From the NCBI GenBank assembly GCA_014155875.1, contig JACEFZ010015048.1, positions 124,001 to 188,000 on the forward strand: a stretch of DNA of 64,000 bases, read 5' to 3'. This DNA is from Cepaea nemoralis (taxonomy: Eukaryota; Mollusca; Gastropoda; Stylommatophora; Helicidae). The position numbers and the translations under genes were made by a program. Under the pieces are notes generated by a model. It was not told where the DNA came from. It saw nothing but the letters and a program-made list of their open reading frames with translations, and did no database searches. Positions 43,286-57,029 of the stretch are shown here, piece by piece. The number at the start of each line of letters is the position of its first letter. Position 1 is the stretch's first letter.

Positions 43286-44880
43286 TATTCGGACAGAACG
43301 AACGAACGAACAAACTTTATTTTCAAAGGGTTAAGAATTGGGCACGCAGGCCCGTCTAACATTCTGCCCTTCTTTCACTCTCTTTCATACATTATTTCAT
43401 TCACACATCATTCAAGGCTAACAGAGAACAGTAACAATATAAAAGATATGCATTATAAAGGCATGGGCAAAAATGCGAACATCAAAACTACACGACACAG
43501 TAAAATTAGATAATGGTCTGACACTTGTTATTAGCCATGTGGAATATACTGGCCTACCAAAAGGGGACTGGCTGTTATACTAGGGTTTTGTTATTATTAT
43601 TATTATCTCTATTATTAAGGGGGAAGATAATCCGTACTGAGATAGTGTTCGAGTAATTTGCGATTATATGAATAGGGATTGGTGATGTCTTTGATTTCTT
43701 GTGGAAGATTGTTCCACAGCTGAGCTGCAGAGTACGTTAAGCTTGTTTTGTATAAGTCAATCCTAGGCTTCGGAATGTGTAATATATTTAAACGTTTACT
43801 GTGTCTAGCATTATATTTAAACAATGGCCAAAGGTAATTTGGGGCATTCCGATGCAGGATTTTGTGAATTAGTTTAGCTTTATTGAAAAGCAGGCGTTTG
43901 CGGAGTGGTAGTAACTGAAGGCGTTTATACAGGCTAGGATTGTCAGATAAATGTTTGTTATAAATTAGACTCATGGCCCGTTTCTGGAGTGAGTAAAGTC
44001 GCTTGGTGTTTGAATTAGAACAACCGTCCCAGATTGTAGAGCAGTAGTCAAAGTGTGTCTGTATATGAGAAGATTAGAATAGTTTCCTTGTGTCCTCATC
44101 AAGGAAGTTTTTAATTTTGGCGAGTTGGTAGACTTTGTTCGCTGTTTGTTTAATAAGCGCTTGAACGTGGGAATTAAAGGTTAGGTTTCTATCAATGATT
44201 ATGCCTAATGTTTTGTGCTCAATTACACTTTCTACTGGCATGTTATCGATGTGAAGTTGAAGTGATGTGTGTGAGCTTAGAGATTGAAGTCTTTGTCTGG
44301 TTGTTAGTAACATTGATTTTGTTTTAGTGATGTTAATTTGCATACGGTTTGAATAGCTCCACCTAACTACATTATTTAATTCTTGTTGTAAAGACGACTC
44401 CAATAAAATACTGTTTTCAGCATTTGTGTACACTGTACAGTCGTCTGCAAATAGATCGCAGGACGACGAAAGATGCAAAGGTAGATCGTTAATATATATG
44501 GCAAACAATAGAGGGCCAAGAATAGAGCCTTGCGGTACTCCAATATTGAAGGTAGTGGATGAGACAGACATTTATTATGTGATACTACTTGCTTTCTGTT
44601 TGATAGAAAAGATGATATTAGAGTGACTACATTAGGGCCAATTTTCATTGTCTCAAGTTTTTAAATTAAAATAACATGGTCTATCATATCAAATGCTTTC
44701 TTGAAATCAATAAACACAGTTTCACATAGACTGTTGTTGTTTATATTCTGGTGCCAATTTTCTATCATGTTTGTTAGGGCCGTATGGCAAGAATATTTTG
44801 GTCGAAATCCTGATTGGTTGTCAACAATAAGCTTGTTGCGAACTAAATACTGTAATGTTACTTTATGGATGTGCTTTTCT
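43286..44880 (-). mobile_element. 5'-truncated LINE inserted in a host exon, 7 bp target duplication
   Basis: The minus strand encodes reverse transcriptase: EKHIHKVTLQYL, NQSGFRPKYSCHTAL, VFIDFKKAFDMIDHV, GVPQGSILGPLLFAIYINDL, DLFADDCTVY and the C-terminal NAPNYLWPLFKYNARHSKR segment. This is the usual order for L2/CR1/Jockey-like LINEs, with breaks near 44000, 44570 and 44660. The 3' tail with (GTTC)n is at 43290-43310. AGAAGAA occurs at 43279-43285 and again at 44881-44887, which fits a target-site duplication. Confidence 0.82.
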
Positions 44881-44887
44881 AGAAGAA

Positions 44888-45301
44888 GGAAGAAGGCGCC
44901 AAAGGCTAAGAAGAAGGGGGAGAAGAAGAAAAGGAAAAAGGCACCTTCAGGAAAGAAGCCGGAGTGGGGGAGGCTCTGAGGATGAAGGTCCTGGCAAGAG
45001 AAGATCGTCTCTGGGTTCGTGTTTTGGAGGTGACAATGAAGCAAATCAATCTGCAAATACAAACATGACATCAAATTCACCTTGCAGACATGAAGATTCA
45101 CCTGTAATACATGAAGATTCACCTGTAATACATGAAGATTCACCTGTAATACATAAAGAGTCACCTGCAAGAAATAGGGACTCACCAAAAAGACCTAGCA
45201 ACTCACATGAGGTTGATCCTGAAACTATCAGACTTAGTGACTCACCTGAAGTCGACCCTGAATCTGTAAGACCTGGCGACTCATCTGTCGTCAAACCCTG
45301 A
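44888..45301 (+). CDS. host exon, right part, after the LINE
   Basis: The frame that stops being read at 43285 resumes in phase at 44888 and runs to a TGA at 45299-45301. It encodes a strongly basic stretch (RRRQRLRRRGRRRKGKR), then an acidic Ser/Gly segment (GGGSEDEGPGKRRSSLGS), three copies of an HEDSPVI-type repeat, and a Pro/Ser/Asp-rich tail. The composition suggests a disordered, possibly nuclear region. Other open frames follow up to 45747 (one with a GTAAGC donor near 45509), so the true end is uncertain. Confidence 0.55.
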   Translation, partial: GRRRQRLRRRGRRRKGKRHLQERSRSGGGSEDEGPGKRRSSLGSCFGGDNEANQSANTNMTSNSPCRHEDSPVIHEDSPVIHEDSPVIHKESPARNRDSPKRPSNSHEVDPETIRLSDSPEVDPESVRPGDSSVVKP

Positions 45302-45756
45302 CCCACTTCTGCTCTGGGAAAGCACGATTCTACCATCGACACAAATCATATTGTCCCAGGGGCCTGTGCTCCAGCCTGTGAAGACACAAAAGGTCACATT
45401 GACAAGGACGCATGCTGATTGTGGCTTGCACGCGATAGAAAAACAAACCGGCGGCTCTCAGAGCACGGTGTTAATTCCAGATGACGGGAGACACGACGCT
45501 CAAGATGGTAAGCAATGTGTGGGAAATTGAAGCAGACCCAACACGGGAGGAGCACATTCCTGTCAATCAAAGCCGCCGTGATGCTGGGGCGGTCTCCGCC
45601 GATGACACGTCAGTCACATCATCTGGTCAAGTCAAAGCAGGTCAGGACCAAAAGGATGCGTGTCCAGACGTGGAGTTCATAGTTCCACGGAGTAGAACTG
45701 GCTCAATAAAGTCGGCTTCATCTACTGATCTGATGCGTTTTGAGTAAGAGATATCA
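45302..45756 (+). other. possible further host coding sequence, frame uncertain
   Basis: An 89-codon frame at 45481-45747 (DVEFIVPRSRTGSIKSASS, ending DLMRFE) and another open frame between about 45290 and 45509 both look protein-like (QGPVLQPVKTQKVTL). They overlap out of frame, so an indel or a splice site must be involved. No family is recognised. Confidence 0.35.
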
Positions 45757-45912
45757 TGCGGGAGACATTTCGCGAATAACGCCGAAGTTGAATATGAAGT
45801 GAAAACGTGGCTTAGAAAACAGAGCACGCAATTCTATGCCGCTGGTTTGGGAGGACTGATAAAACGATGGGATAAGTGTATCAATGTTGGTGGAAATTAT
45901 GATGAGAAATAA
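45757..45912 (+). pseudogene. mariner-type transposase C-terminal fragment
   Basis: The frame GRHFANNAEVEYEVKTWLRK, QSTQFYAAG, LIKRWDKCINVGGNYDEK and a stop match the end of mariner/Tc1-type transposases (W-L...F-Y-G-L-RW-KC-G-Y). The catalytic part is absent, so it is a remnant. Confidence 0.7.
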
Positions 45913-46105
45913 AGGGACAGTGTATGTGTACAAATAAACTGGTTGTAAGTTGTTTTAATAGTTAGCTATTTTTCTACAGTCGTTTGTTACTTACTTATTA
46001 ACTTACCCTCGTAGATTATTACAAAACATTTGATAAAGTAAATCATGATGATTAAAATATTGGGAGATATCAACACTGATAAGCGAGATCTCAGAATAAT
46101 ACAAT

Positions 46106-46676
46106 AATTTAAATATTGAGCACAACCCACTACTGGCAACGCTGATCGTATTCTGGTATGAACCTAAGGCCTATCCACGTCAATATGGAAGCACTATACT
46201 CGAGTTTCGCTCTCGTTTGAGCTCGTCAGTAGTGCATATCCCTGACCGGATCCGGAAACAAGCCCCGGATCACTGGCGTGTGAAGCGGGTGTGTAACCAC
46301 GCGGCACACGCTGGACACGCCAAATTATCACAACAGAATATACAACGTCTACCCATCGTAGGCTATGCTCAAGATTGCCCAATCGCCGCGACTGACGTCC
46401 GTCAATCGATGTGGACCCGAACGATCGGACTTCTCACTGGCAAGGAACACCAGGCCTCCTAAAATCCAGTGAGCAATAATCAAATTGATTATTTGGTTGT
46501 TTCGGGATTTGAAATTTAAATATTGAGCACAACCCACTACTGGCAACGCTGATCGCTATTCTGGTATGAACCTAAGGCCTATCCACGTCAATATGGAAGC
46601 ACTATACTCGAGTTTCGCTCAGTAGTGGGTTGTGCTCAATATTTAAATTTCAAATTCCGAAACAACCAAATAATTA
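46106..46676. mobile_element. inverted-repeat (MITE-like) element with an internal partial duplication
   Basis: Segments 46488-46541 and 46621-46674 are near-perfect inverted repeats (TTATTTGGTTGTTTCGG, TTTAAATATTGAGCACAACC). A direct repeat of about 108 bp (AAATATTGAGCACAACCCAC to CTCGAGTTTCGCTC) is present at 46106-46213 and 46513-46620. The middle 46215-46480 is unique. No transposase is encoded. Confidence 0.7.
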
Positions 46677-46744
46677 AAACAAGAATATTTAATGGAAAAA
46701 AGTAGCAGCAATTAACATGGGGAATAAATAAATGCCCAATCTGT

Positions 46745-46952
46745 GCAGAATATGTTATCGGCGCAATTCGTAATCCCGCATACCGCGTTCACAACACAGC
46801 TGCGGGTGATTTCGCAGCTGACCGCCTTGCGTTGGTTTTCATACAATACAGAGAAAGCAGCGACAAACTACTGAACGTAACCTGACCAAGACATAACAAA
46901 CAGCCAAATAATCCTGTGGTTGACTGTGACGTCTTGTAGGGATATGCAACTA
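46745..46952 (+). mobile_element. tRNA-derived SINE, copy 2
   Basis: It shares CACAGCTGCGGGTGATT, ACCGCCTTGCGTTGGTTTTC, GACAAACTACTGAACG and the end GTAGGGATATGCAAC with 56812-56996 and the body of the copy at 33211-33475. Confidence 0.7.
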
Positions 46953-47400
46953 ATTTATTTTAACATGAATGAATACAACTAGGAGTACGTGACAGATCAT
47001 CAGTTATTAGAAGCAGATGTGAAAATAAAACTCAAAATGCTTCATTATCAGCATGTGCCATGCCGGTAAGCTTGGGCGGTCATGTTTTGCCATCGCACTC
47101 GATCACTAGAGTCGTGGATCAGCTCAGTGTTCTTGTCTCGACCACAACACATGGCCAAGCCATCCAGGTATTTACTTCTCCCCTGGCTTTCTTCCCATCG
47201 ATCTTGCCAGATGTGTTTAAGTTCTCTAATATATTTCCATTCATAACGTGTCCAAAATATTGTGACTATCTGCGTCTAATTTCTGTAATCAGTTTACTGT
47301 TTTCGTTTGTTTCTTGTATGACTTGCTCATCAAAAAGCTTACCTGAGGACCAAGGCCACTTCGTTTTGATCTCACAAAAATATCAGATGCATACAACATA
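46953..47400. other. no gene; dispersed repeat shared with 58078-58165
   Basis: The stretch 47050-47150 (CCATGCCGGTAAGC, GGGCGGTCAT, TGTTCTTGTCTCGACCAC) has a diverged copy at 58085-58165. Otherwise nothing is recognised. Confidence 0.45.
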
Positions 47401-47677
47401 GAAGTTAGGAATCGCTTTGGGGTCTTGATGTCTGTGCAGGAGGAAATGACACCTGATGAATTGGCAGTACAAGCTAGAGATATCTTGATAACTGCAGCCA
47501 AAGATTTAATTCCGACCAAGAAAAGGCAACATAAACCATGGATTACACCAGACACTTTAGAATTAATAAAACAACGAAGGGGACTGAAACAGAAAAGAGG
47601 TGAATATCCGATAACAGCAGGATGAAGTATAAATCTTTAACTCTAACAATAAGGAAGAACATGCGAAAGGACAAAAA

Positions 47678-48832
<1,155 letters not shown>

Positions 48833-49769
48833 ATTGTGTAACAGACTACAGCAATATGACTGGAAGAGATTACGAAAGGTTCAAAGAAATGAAGTTATTG
48901 ACAAGAAATGTTCAACCTTAATTAAATGGTATCTGTGACATGTTGGAAAATACCATAACAGAATCTAAATAAATTCTAGAAAGATGACAAAAATACTGCA
49001 GTGAAATGCATGATATGAATGACATTGAGGATATGAATGAGATACACGAGCCGATGACGGCAGAGACAGAACCTGAAACCTCATTAGATGAAATTGCATG
49101 GGCAAAAAAGAACCTGAAGAATGGTAAATCACCTGGATGTGTTGAGATACCAGATGAACTAATTAAAGCGGGAGGAGAAGAAAGCATACAAAACTATCAC
49201 GCATTATGTAAAAAGATATGGAAATATGGTATATTTACAAAAGATTGGAAGAGAACTATATTCATTGCATTACAAAAAAGGGCATACTAGAAATTATGCA
49301 CCAACTATAGAGCTGTTGCCCTGATCAGTCATGCAAGTAAAGGTCTACCTAAAAATCATAATGGGAAGACTTCGTAAGAAAATGGAAGAAAAGATTAACG
49401 TGGTTCAAGCTGGATTTAGACAAGGAAGAGGAAGAATAGATCACATTCTCAACATGCGTTTGATAATAGAGAAGTGCAAATAATTTAATGTAAACCTATT
49501 CTCATGTTTTGTGAATTATTCACAGGCAGTTGACTGTGTACAACATCAGAAACTTTGTGAAACCAAGAGGAGCATGGGCTTTCCGGGCAGACAGTTAATT
49601 AGGCTGTCACTGGTGCCATTAGTATGGGGGGGGGGGGGGGGACTCTTTGGTAGATACTGAAGATGGTGGGGAAGCACGTGTGAGAATCCCCTGAGCAGCA
49701 ATGTCGAATCTTGTATTGTACTGCACGTGTCCTAGAGCGAAAGCAGATTTGTCCTATAGGGAACAAACA

Positions 49770-49840
49770 AACCATCGAACGAACGAACGAACGAACGAAC
49801 GAAAATCTTTATTTTCAAAGGGTTAAGAATTGGGCAGGGA
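49770..49840 (-). mobile_element. LINE 3' end with (CGTT)n tail, short copy
   Basis: AACGAACGAACG then CTTTATTTTCAAAGGGTTAA and GAATTGGGCA match the 3' end at 43300-43345 and, inverted, at 23940-23975. Confidence 0.65.
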
Positions 49841-50544
49841 ATGCATTTGTGCCCTATAGGGAATGCAGATTTGTCCTATATGGAATTCAGATATGTACCT
49901 ATATAATGACCGAGTAAATAAGGGCGGGAAACGTTATATTTCATAGACTACACAGGCAAAGTAACAAGAAAGCAACACACAATTTCCTGCAATGGAAGGT
50001 CAATCCAGGAAAAGGTACTTTGGGCTGTCAAAGTTTGGTCATTAGCGGGAGCGTAAATAAACAGAACCCACATTCCTTATCATTGCAACAATTGACAGGT
50101 TAGAGAATACGCCATACATGTATTTTTTGCAACATACGCCTGTGAGACCTGGACACTTACTAAACAAGCTGAACAGCGCATAAATGGCTTTGAATATAAA
50201 TGTTAAAGACAGGTTCTAAGAATATCTTGGATAAAGAAAAGAACAAATGCATCCATACTTCAAGAACTGAATACTGAAGAAGGCTGGCAAATAAAGACGA
50301 TAAAACAAAGAAAATTGAAATATTTTGGTCACTTGAAACGACATGAAAGTTTGGAGAAAACAATAAGGGAGGGGTAGATGCCTGGGAAGAGAGTAAGAGG
50401 AAGGCCAAAGAGAAGATGGGTGCAGGATGTGGCGGATGATCTCCAGATGGGTGTATCTGACGCGGGACATCTTGCTTACGATCGAGAGGTTTTCCGGAAG
50501 GTTGTTATGCGAACAAGGTTCTGCAAAGTTCATGCTACTGAATG

Positions 50545-50616
50545 AATGAAGGAAGGAATGAAGGAATGAATGAATGAATGAATGAATGAATGAATGAATG
50601 AATGAATGAATGAATA
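50545..50616. repeat. (TGAA)n microsatellite
   Basis: About 17 copies of TGAA with GGAA variants at the left, serving as the tail of the preceding LINE. Confidence 0.95.
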
Positions 50617-50814
50617 TTTATGTACTAACAACACAACCGACACAGACCAGCCAGGATAACACATAGAGATACGTCCGCAATAACAACATAACCGACACCG
50701 CTCAGCGGGAACAGCACATACATGCATATTCTGGTAGCCACAGTCACGACCTGGGCTCCAAGATCGCCCCAGCCTGGTATGGGGACCAGAACATGTCATG
50801 AGAAATAAAAGTGG

Positions 50815-51835
50815 CTGATGTGATCTAACCCATGTGACCCATCGTGTGTCGGTGGGTCTGTACACGTGTGGGCTGATGTGATCTAACCCATTTGTCCCAT
50901 AGTGTGTCGGTGGGTCATTCCATCGTGTGTTGGTGGGTCTGTACACGTGTGGGCTGATGTGATCTAACCCATGTGACCCATCGTGTGTCGGTGGGTCTGT
51001 ACACGTGTGGGCTGATGTGATCTAACCCATGTGACCCATCGTGTGTCGGTGGGTCTGTACACGTGTGGGCTGATGTGATCTAACCCATGTGTCCCATCGT
51101 TTGCCGGTGGGTCTGTACAGTGTGGGCTGATGTGATCTAACCCATGTGTCCCATCGTTTGCCGGTGGGTCTGTACAGTGTGGGCTGATGTGATCTAACCC
51201 ATGTGTCCCATCGTTTGCCGGTGGGTCTGTACACGTGTGGGCTGATGTGATCTAACCCATGTGTCTCATCGTGTGTAGGTGGGTCTGTACACATGTGGGC
51301 TGATGTGATCTAACCCATGTGTCCTCATCGTGTGTCGGTGGGTCTGTACACATGTGGGCTGGTGTGATCTAACCCATGTGTCTCATCGTGTGTCGGTGGG
51401 TCTGTACACATGTGGGTTGACGTGATCTAACCCATGTGTCTCATCGTGTGTCGGTGGGTCTGTACATGTGTGGGCTGGTGTGATCTAACCCATGTGTCTC
51501 ATCGTGTGTCGGTGGGTCTGTACACATGTGGGCTGATGTGATCTAACCCATGTGTCTCATCGTGTGTCGGTGGGTCTGTACACATGTGGGCTGGTGTGAT
51601 CTTCACCCATGTGTCTCATCGTGTGTCGGTGGGTCTGTACACATATGGGTTGACGTGATCTAACCCATGTGTCTCATCGTGTGTCGGTGGGTCTGTACAC
51701 ATGTGGGTTGACTGTGATCTAACCCATGTGTCTCATCGTGTGTCGGTGGGTCTGTACACATGTGGGTTGATGTGATCTAACCCATGTGTCCCATCGTGTG
51801 TCGGTGGGTCTGTACACATGTGGGGTGAGCACCAC
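50815..51835. repeat. minisatellite, 58 bp unit, about 17 copies
   Basis: The unit starts GTGGGCTGATGTGATCTAAC and continues CCATGTGTCTCATCGTGTGT, CGGTGGGTCTGTACACAT. One truncated unit occurs near 50900-50945. Confidence 0.94.
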
Positions 51836-52330
51836 CAACCTAATGAGTTTAAAACATGGAGAACGGTAGATGATTGCCTGACGACCTTATTGGCGCAGGT
51901 TCGAATCCGCATTGTGACGGATATTTTAAAACTTACTTGAACGTATAGGCCGATCCAATATAAACTGCAAACGAGAACATTTCTTAGGCAGTAAATGGGC
52001 GGGCCAGTGGGAGTGATGTTGACCACACCACACATCCATGGCCCACTGGACAATAAGATATAGGTCAACCAGCGTATGCGCAATGCTTCTTGGAATGTAT
52101 AATGGGGCGGCTCTTTTCTTGTTACTACTGTAAAAGCCCTATCTGTAAACTATCTGTAAACAGATCGACACAACATATAAGGGGAGGCAACACACAAATA
52201 TTTCTGCATTCCCGAAAGTGGCGGACGGACCAGGGGAGATAACACATGTAATACATCTGTTGTTAGAGGGCCCTCAGTTATACACCATTAAGTAGCGGAT
52301 CATTCATTGAACGTCGCACTTAACACGGCG
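51836..52330. other. no gene recognised
   Basis: Mixed-composition spacer between two minisatellites, with no convincing open frame. Confidence 0.45.
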
Positions 52331-52337
52331 CTTGGAC

Positions 52338-52745
52338 AAATGTCTCGATCTCTGGCCAGTTCCCCGGCCTTGTCCACGCTCTTGCCCCAGCTGTCTGCAG
52401 TGTCCCGTTTCTATCTACAAGCCTCTCGATCTCTGGCCAGTTCCCCGGCCTTGTCCACGCTCTTGCCCCAGCTGTCTGCAGTGTCCTGTTTCTATCTACA
52501 AGCCTCTCGATCTCTGGCCAGTTCCCCGGCCTTGTCCAGGCTCTTGCCCCAGCTGTCTGCAGTGTCCTGTTTCTATCTACAAGCCTCTCGATCTCTGGCC
52601 AGTTCTCCAGCCTTGTCCACGCTCTTGCCCCAGCTGTCTGCAGTGTCCTGTTTCTATCTACAAGCCTCTCGATTTGTGTCCAGATCCCACGCCTCGTCCA
52701 GGCTCTTGCCCCAGCTGTCTGCAGTGTCCTGTTTATATCTTCATT
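52338..52745. repeat. minisatellite, 81 bp unit, 5 copies
   Basis: The unit (CTCGATCTCTGGCCAGTTCC, CCGGCCTTGTCCACGCTCTT, GCCCCAGCTGTCTGCAGTGT) is a multiple of three, so open frames exist on both strands. The last copy is diverged. Confidence 0.93.
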
Positions 52746-52974
52746 CTGTCGACCTCTGTCCCTTCTACCGATCACCACGCCTCCCGTCACTGTTCTCTCC
52801 CAGCCACTCTGGCTCAAGTATTTCAGATTACCCAGATATAGTGCTGTTGATAAACCAGCTTTCTTTAATGTTCACGTTTTGTAGAATTTCGGTATTTCTC
52901 GTCTTCTGTGTCCAAGATATTCTAGGAACATTTGTGTAACATTGCAACTTAAAAGCTCCAGTTGACGTCTGCAG

Positions 52975-53125
52975 TGATTGCGAAACCATAGACAACTTCT
53001 CCCTGACAACAGTAGACATTCAGATAAACCATAGACAACTTCTCCCTGACAACAGTAGACATTCAGATAAACCATAGACAACTTCTCCCTGACAACAGTA
53101 GACATTCAGATAAACCATAGACAAC
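52975..53125. repeat. minisatellite, 43 bp unit, about 3.5 copies
   Basis: The unit is ATAAACCATAGACAACTTCT then CCCTGACAACAGTAGACATT, CAG. Copies are nearly identical, so the expansion is recent. Confidence 0.9.
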
Positions 53126-53136
53126 TTCTATCATCA

Positions 53137-53508
53137 GTGTGTGTACATAAGTGTGTGTACATCAGTGTGTGTACATCAGGGTGTGTACATCAGGGTGTGT
53201 ACATCAGTGTGTGTACATCAAGGTATGTACATCAGTGTGTGTACATCAGGGTGTGTACATCAGGGTGTTACCTCAGTGTGTGTACATCAGCGTGTTTACA
53301 TCAGGTTGTGTACATCCGGGTGTGTACATCATGATGTGTACATCAGTGTCTATATAACAGGGTGTGTACATCAGGGTGTATACATCAGGGTGTATACATC
53401 ATTGTGTGTACGTCAATGTGTGTACATCAGGGCGTGTACATCATTGTGCATACATCAGTGTGTGTACATCAGGGTGTACATCAGGGTGTGAACATCAGGG
53501 TGTGTACC
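53137..53508. repeat. minisatellite, 14 bp unit
   Basis: The unit GTGTGTACATCAGG (variants AGT, ATT, CGT) is repeated about 26 times with a few indels. Confidence 0.92.
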
Positions 53509-56500
53509 ACAGACAGTAATGACAGTTCGAGGCGACCCCATGTCCTACACCACAAGGTACCACAGACAGTAATGACAGTTCGAGGCTATCCCATGTTCTA
53601 CACCCCAAGGTACCACAGACAGTAATGACAGTTCGGGGCGACCCCATGTCCTACACCACAAGGTACCACAGACAGTAATGACAGTTCGAGGCGACCCCAT
53701 GTCCTACACCATAAGGTACAACATACAGTAATGACAGTTCGAGGCGACCCCATGTCCTACACCACAAGGTACCACAGACAGTAATGACAGTTTGAGGCGA
53801 CCCCATGTTCTACACCACAAGGTACCACAGACAGAAATGACAGTTCGAGGCGACCCCATGTTCTACATCACAAGGTACCACAGACAGTAATGACAGTTCG
53901 AGGCGACGCCATGTCCTACATCACAAGGTACCACAGACAGTAATGACAGTTCGAGGCGACCCCATGTCCTACACCACAAGGTACCACAGACAGTAATGAC
54001 AGTTCGAGGCGACCCCATGTTCTACATCACAAGGTACCACAGACAGTAATGACAGTTCGAGGCGACCCCATGTTCTACATCACAAGGTACCACAGACAGT
54101 AATGACAGTTCGGGGCGACCCCATGTTCTACACCACAAGGTACCACAGACAGTATTGACAGTTCAGGGTGACCCCATGTTCTACACTGCAAGTACTAGAG
54201 GCAGTAATGACAGTTAGGGGCGACCCCATGTCCTACACCACAAGGTACCACAGATAGTAATGACAGTTAGGGGCGACCCCATGTCCTACACCACAAGGTA
54301 CCACAGACAGTAATGACAGTTCGAGGCGACCCCATGTCATACACCATAAGGTACCACAGACAGTAATGACAGTTCGAGGCTATCCCATGTCCTACACCAC
54401 AAGGTACCAAAGACAGTAATAACAGTTCGAGGCGACCCCATGTCAAACACCATAAGGTACCACAGACAGTAATGACAGTTCGAGGCGACCCCATGTCATA
54501 CACCATAAGGTACCACGGACAGTAATGACAGTTCGAGGCGACCCCATGTCCTACACCACAAGGTACCACAGACAGTAATGACAGTTCGAGGCGACCCCAT
54601 GTCCTACACCACAAGATACCACAGACAGTAATGACAGTTCGAGGCGACCCCATGTCCTACACCACAAGGTACCACAGACAGTAATGACAGTTCGAGGCGA
54701 CCCCATGTCCCTACACCACAAGGTACCACAGACAGTAATGACAGTTCGAGGCGACCCATGTCCTACACCACAAGGTACCACAGACAGTAATGACAGTTCG
54801 AGGCGACCCCATGTCCTACACCACAAGGTACCACAGACAGTAATGACAGTTCGAGGCGACCCCATGTCATACACCATAAGGTACCACGGACAGTAATGAC
54901 AGTTCGAGGCGACCCTATGTCATACACCATAAGGTACCACAGACAGTAATGACAGTTCGAGGCGACCCCATGTCCTACACCACAAGGTACCACAGACAGT
55001 AATGACAGTTCGAGGCGACCACATGTCCTACACCACAAGATACCACAGACAGTAATGACAGTTCGAGGCGACCCCATGTCCTACACCACAAGGTACCACA
55101 GACAGTAATGACAGTTCGGGACGACCCCATGTTCTACACCACAAGATACCACAGACAGTAATGACAGTTCGGGACGACCCCATGTTCTACACCACAAGAT
55201 ACCACAGACAGTAATGACAGTTCGAGGCGACCCCATGTCATACACCATAAGGTACCACAGACAGTAATGACAGTTTGAGGCGACCCCATGACCTACACCA
55301 CAAGCTACCACAGACAGTAATGACAGTTCGAGGCGACCCCATGTTCTACACTGCAAGTACTAGAGGCAGTAATGACAGTTCGAGGCGACCCCATGTCCTA
55401 CACCACAAGGTACCCAGACAGTAATGACAGTTCGAGGCGACCCCATGACCTACACCACAAGGTACCCAGACAGTAATGACAGTTCGAGGCGACCCCATGA
55501 CCTACACCACAAGGTACCACAGACAGTAATGACAGTTCGAGGCGACCCCATGTCCTACACCACAAGGTACCCAGACAGTAATGACAGTTCGAGGCGACCC
55601 ATGACCTACACCACAAGGTACCCAGACAGTAATGACAGTTCGAGGCGACCCCATGACCTACACCACAAGGTACCACAGACAGTAATGACAGTTCGAGGCG
55701 ACCCCATGTCCTACACCACAAGGTACCCAGACAGTAATGACAGTTCGAGGCGACCCCATGTCCTACACCCCAAGGTACCCAGACAGTAATGACAGTTCGA
55801 GGCGACCCCATGACCTACACCACAAGGTACCACAGACAGTAATGACAGTTCGGGACGACCCCATGTTCTACACTGCAAGTACTAGAGGCAGTAATGACAG
55901 TTCGAGGCGACCCCATGACCTACACCACAAGGTACCACAGACAGTAATGACAGTTCGGGGCGACCCCATGACCTACACCATAAGGTACCACAGACAGTAA
56001 TGACAGTTCGGGGCGACCCCATGACCTACACCATAAGGTACCACAGACAGTAATGACAGTTCGGGGCGACCCCATGACCTACACCATAAGGTACCACAGA
56101 CAGTAATGACAGTTCGGGGCGACCCCATGACCTACACCATAAGGTACCACAGACAGTAATGACAGTTCGGGGCGACCAAATGTCCTACACCACAAGATAC
56201 CACAGACAGTAATGACAGTTCGGGACGACCCCATGTTCTACACCACAAGGTACCACAGTCAGTAATCACAGTTCGGGGCGACCACATGTCCTACACCACA
56301 AGGTACCACAGACAGTAATGACAGTTCGGGACGACCCCATGTTCTACACCACAAGGTACCACAGACAGTAATGACAGCTCGGGGCGACCCCATGTTCTAC
56401 ACTGCAAGTACTAGAGGCAGTAATGACAGTTCGAGGCGACCCCATGTCCTACACCACAAGATACCACAGACAGTAATGACAGTTCGAGGCGACCCCATGT

Positions 56501-56590
56501 CCTACACCACAAGATACCACAGACAGTAATGACAGTTTGGGGCGACCCCATGTCCTACACCACAAGGTACCACAAACAATAATGACAGTA
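53509..56590. repeat. minisatellite, 53 bp unit, about 58 copies
   Basis: The unit is ACCACAGACAGTAATGACAG, TTCGAGGCGACCCCATGTCC, TACACCACAAGGT. A distinct variant with CTGCAAGTACTAGAGGCAG recurs near 54185, 55350, 55870 and 56400, and a run with TACCCAGACAG spans 55410-55790, showing higher-order growth. Confidence 0.96.
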
Positions 56591-56811
56591 TATTTCGAGA
56601 GTTGCGTAACAGCTCAATAACATATTTATACATAATAATGTTTCCCCGGCACAATGGGCGGGGTTCTCTACACGATGAAGTACCTACACTTCGTGGAGGA
56701 AATATTAACAACTTAGGTTTTTTCTGTGCCAACCAATACCTGATTCATAACTTATTTATTGCCTTGTATGCCTTCAAATCTTAGTATTTATTTGTATAAG
56801 TATACACATGA

Positions 56812-56996
56812 AACAGGGGCTGTGGTAAAGAGGTTACGTTCGAAACACAGCTGCGGGTGATTTGGCAACAGACCGCCTTGCGTTGGTTTTCATACAATTA
56901 TATGAGTGCCGCAAACTATGTAAACTTGCCAACAGTCACAAACAGGCAAAAAAATAATGGGGTTGACTGCGACGTCCTGTAAAGGATATGCAACTA
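56812..56996 (+). mobile_element. tRNA-derived SINE, copy 3
   Basis: An A-box-like GCTGTGGTAAAGAGGTTA and a B-box-like GTTCGAAACAC are followed by CAGCTGCGGGTGATTTGG and the end GTAAAGGATATGCAAC, shared with copies 1 and 2. Confidence 0.7.
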
Positions 56997-57029
56997 ACGA
57001 AACCCAAATGTAGACATATACTCAAACAC

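Noticed and set aside
43151..43513. A 120-codon protein running from a host exon into the LINE tail
   Set aside because: The right half is LINE 3' sequence read by chance. The host frame resumes after the LINE.
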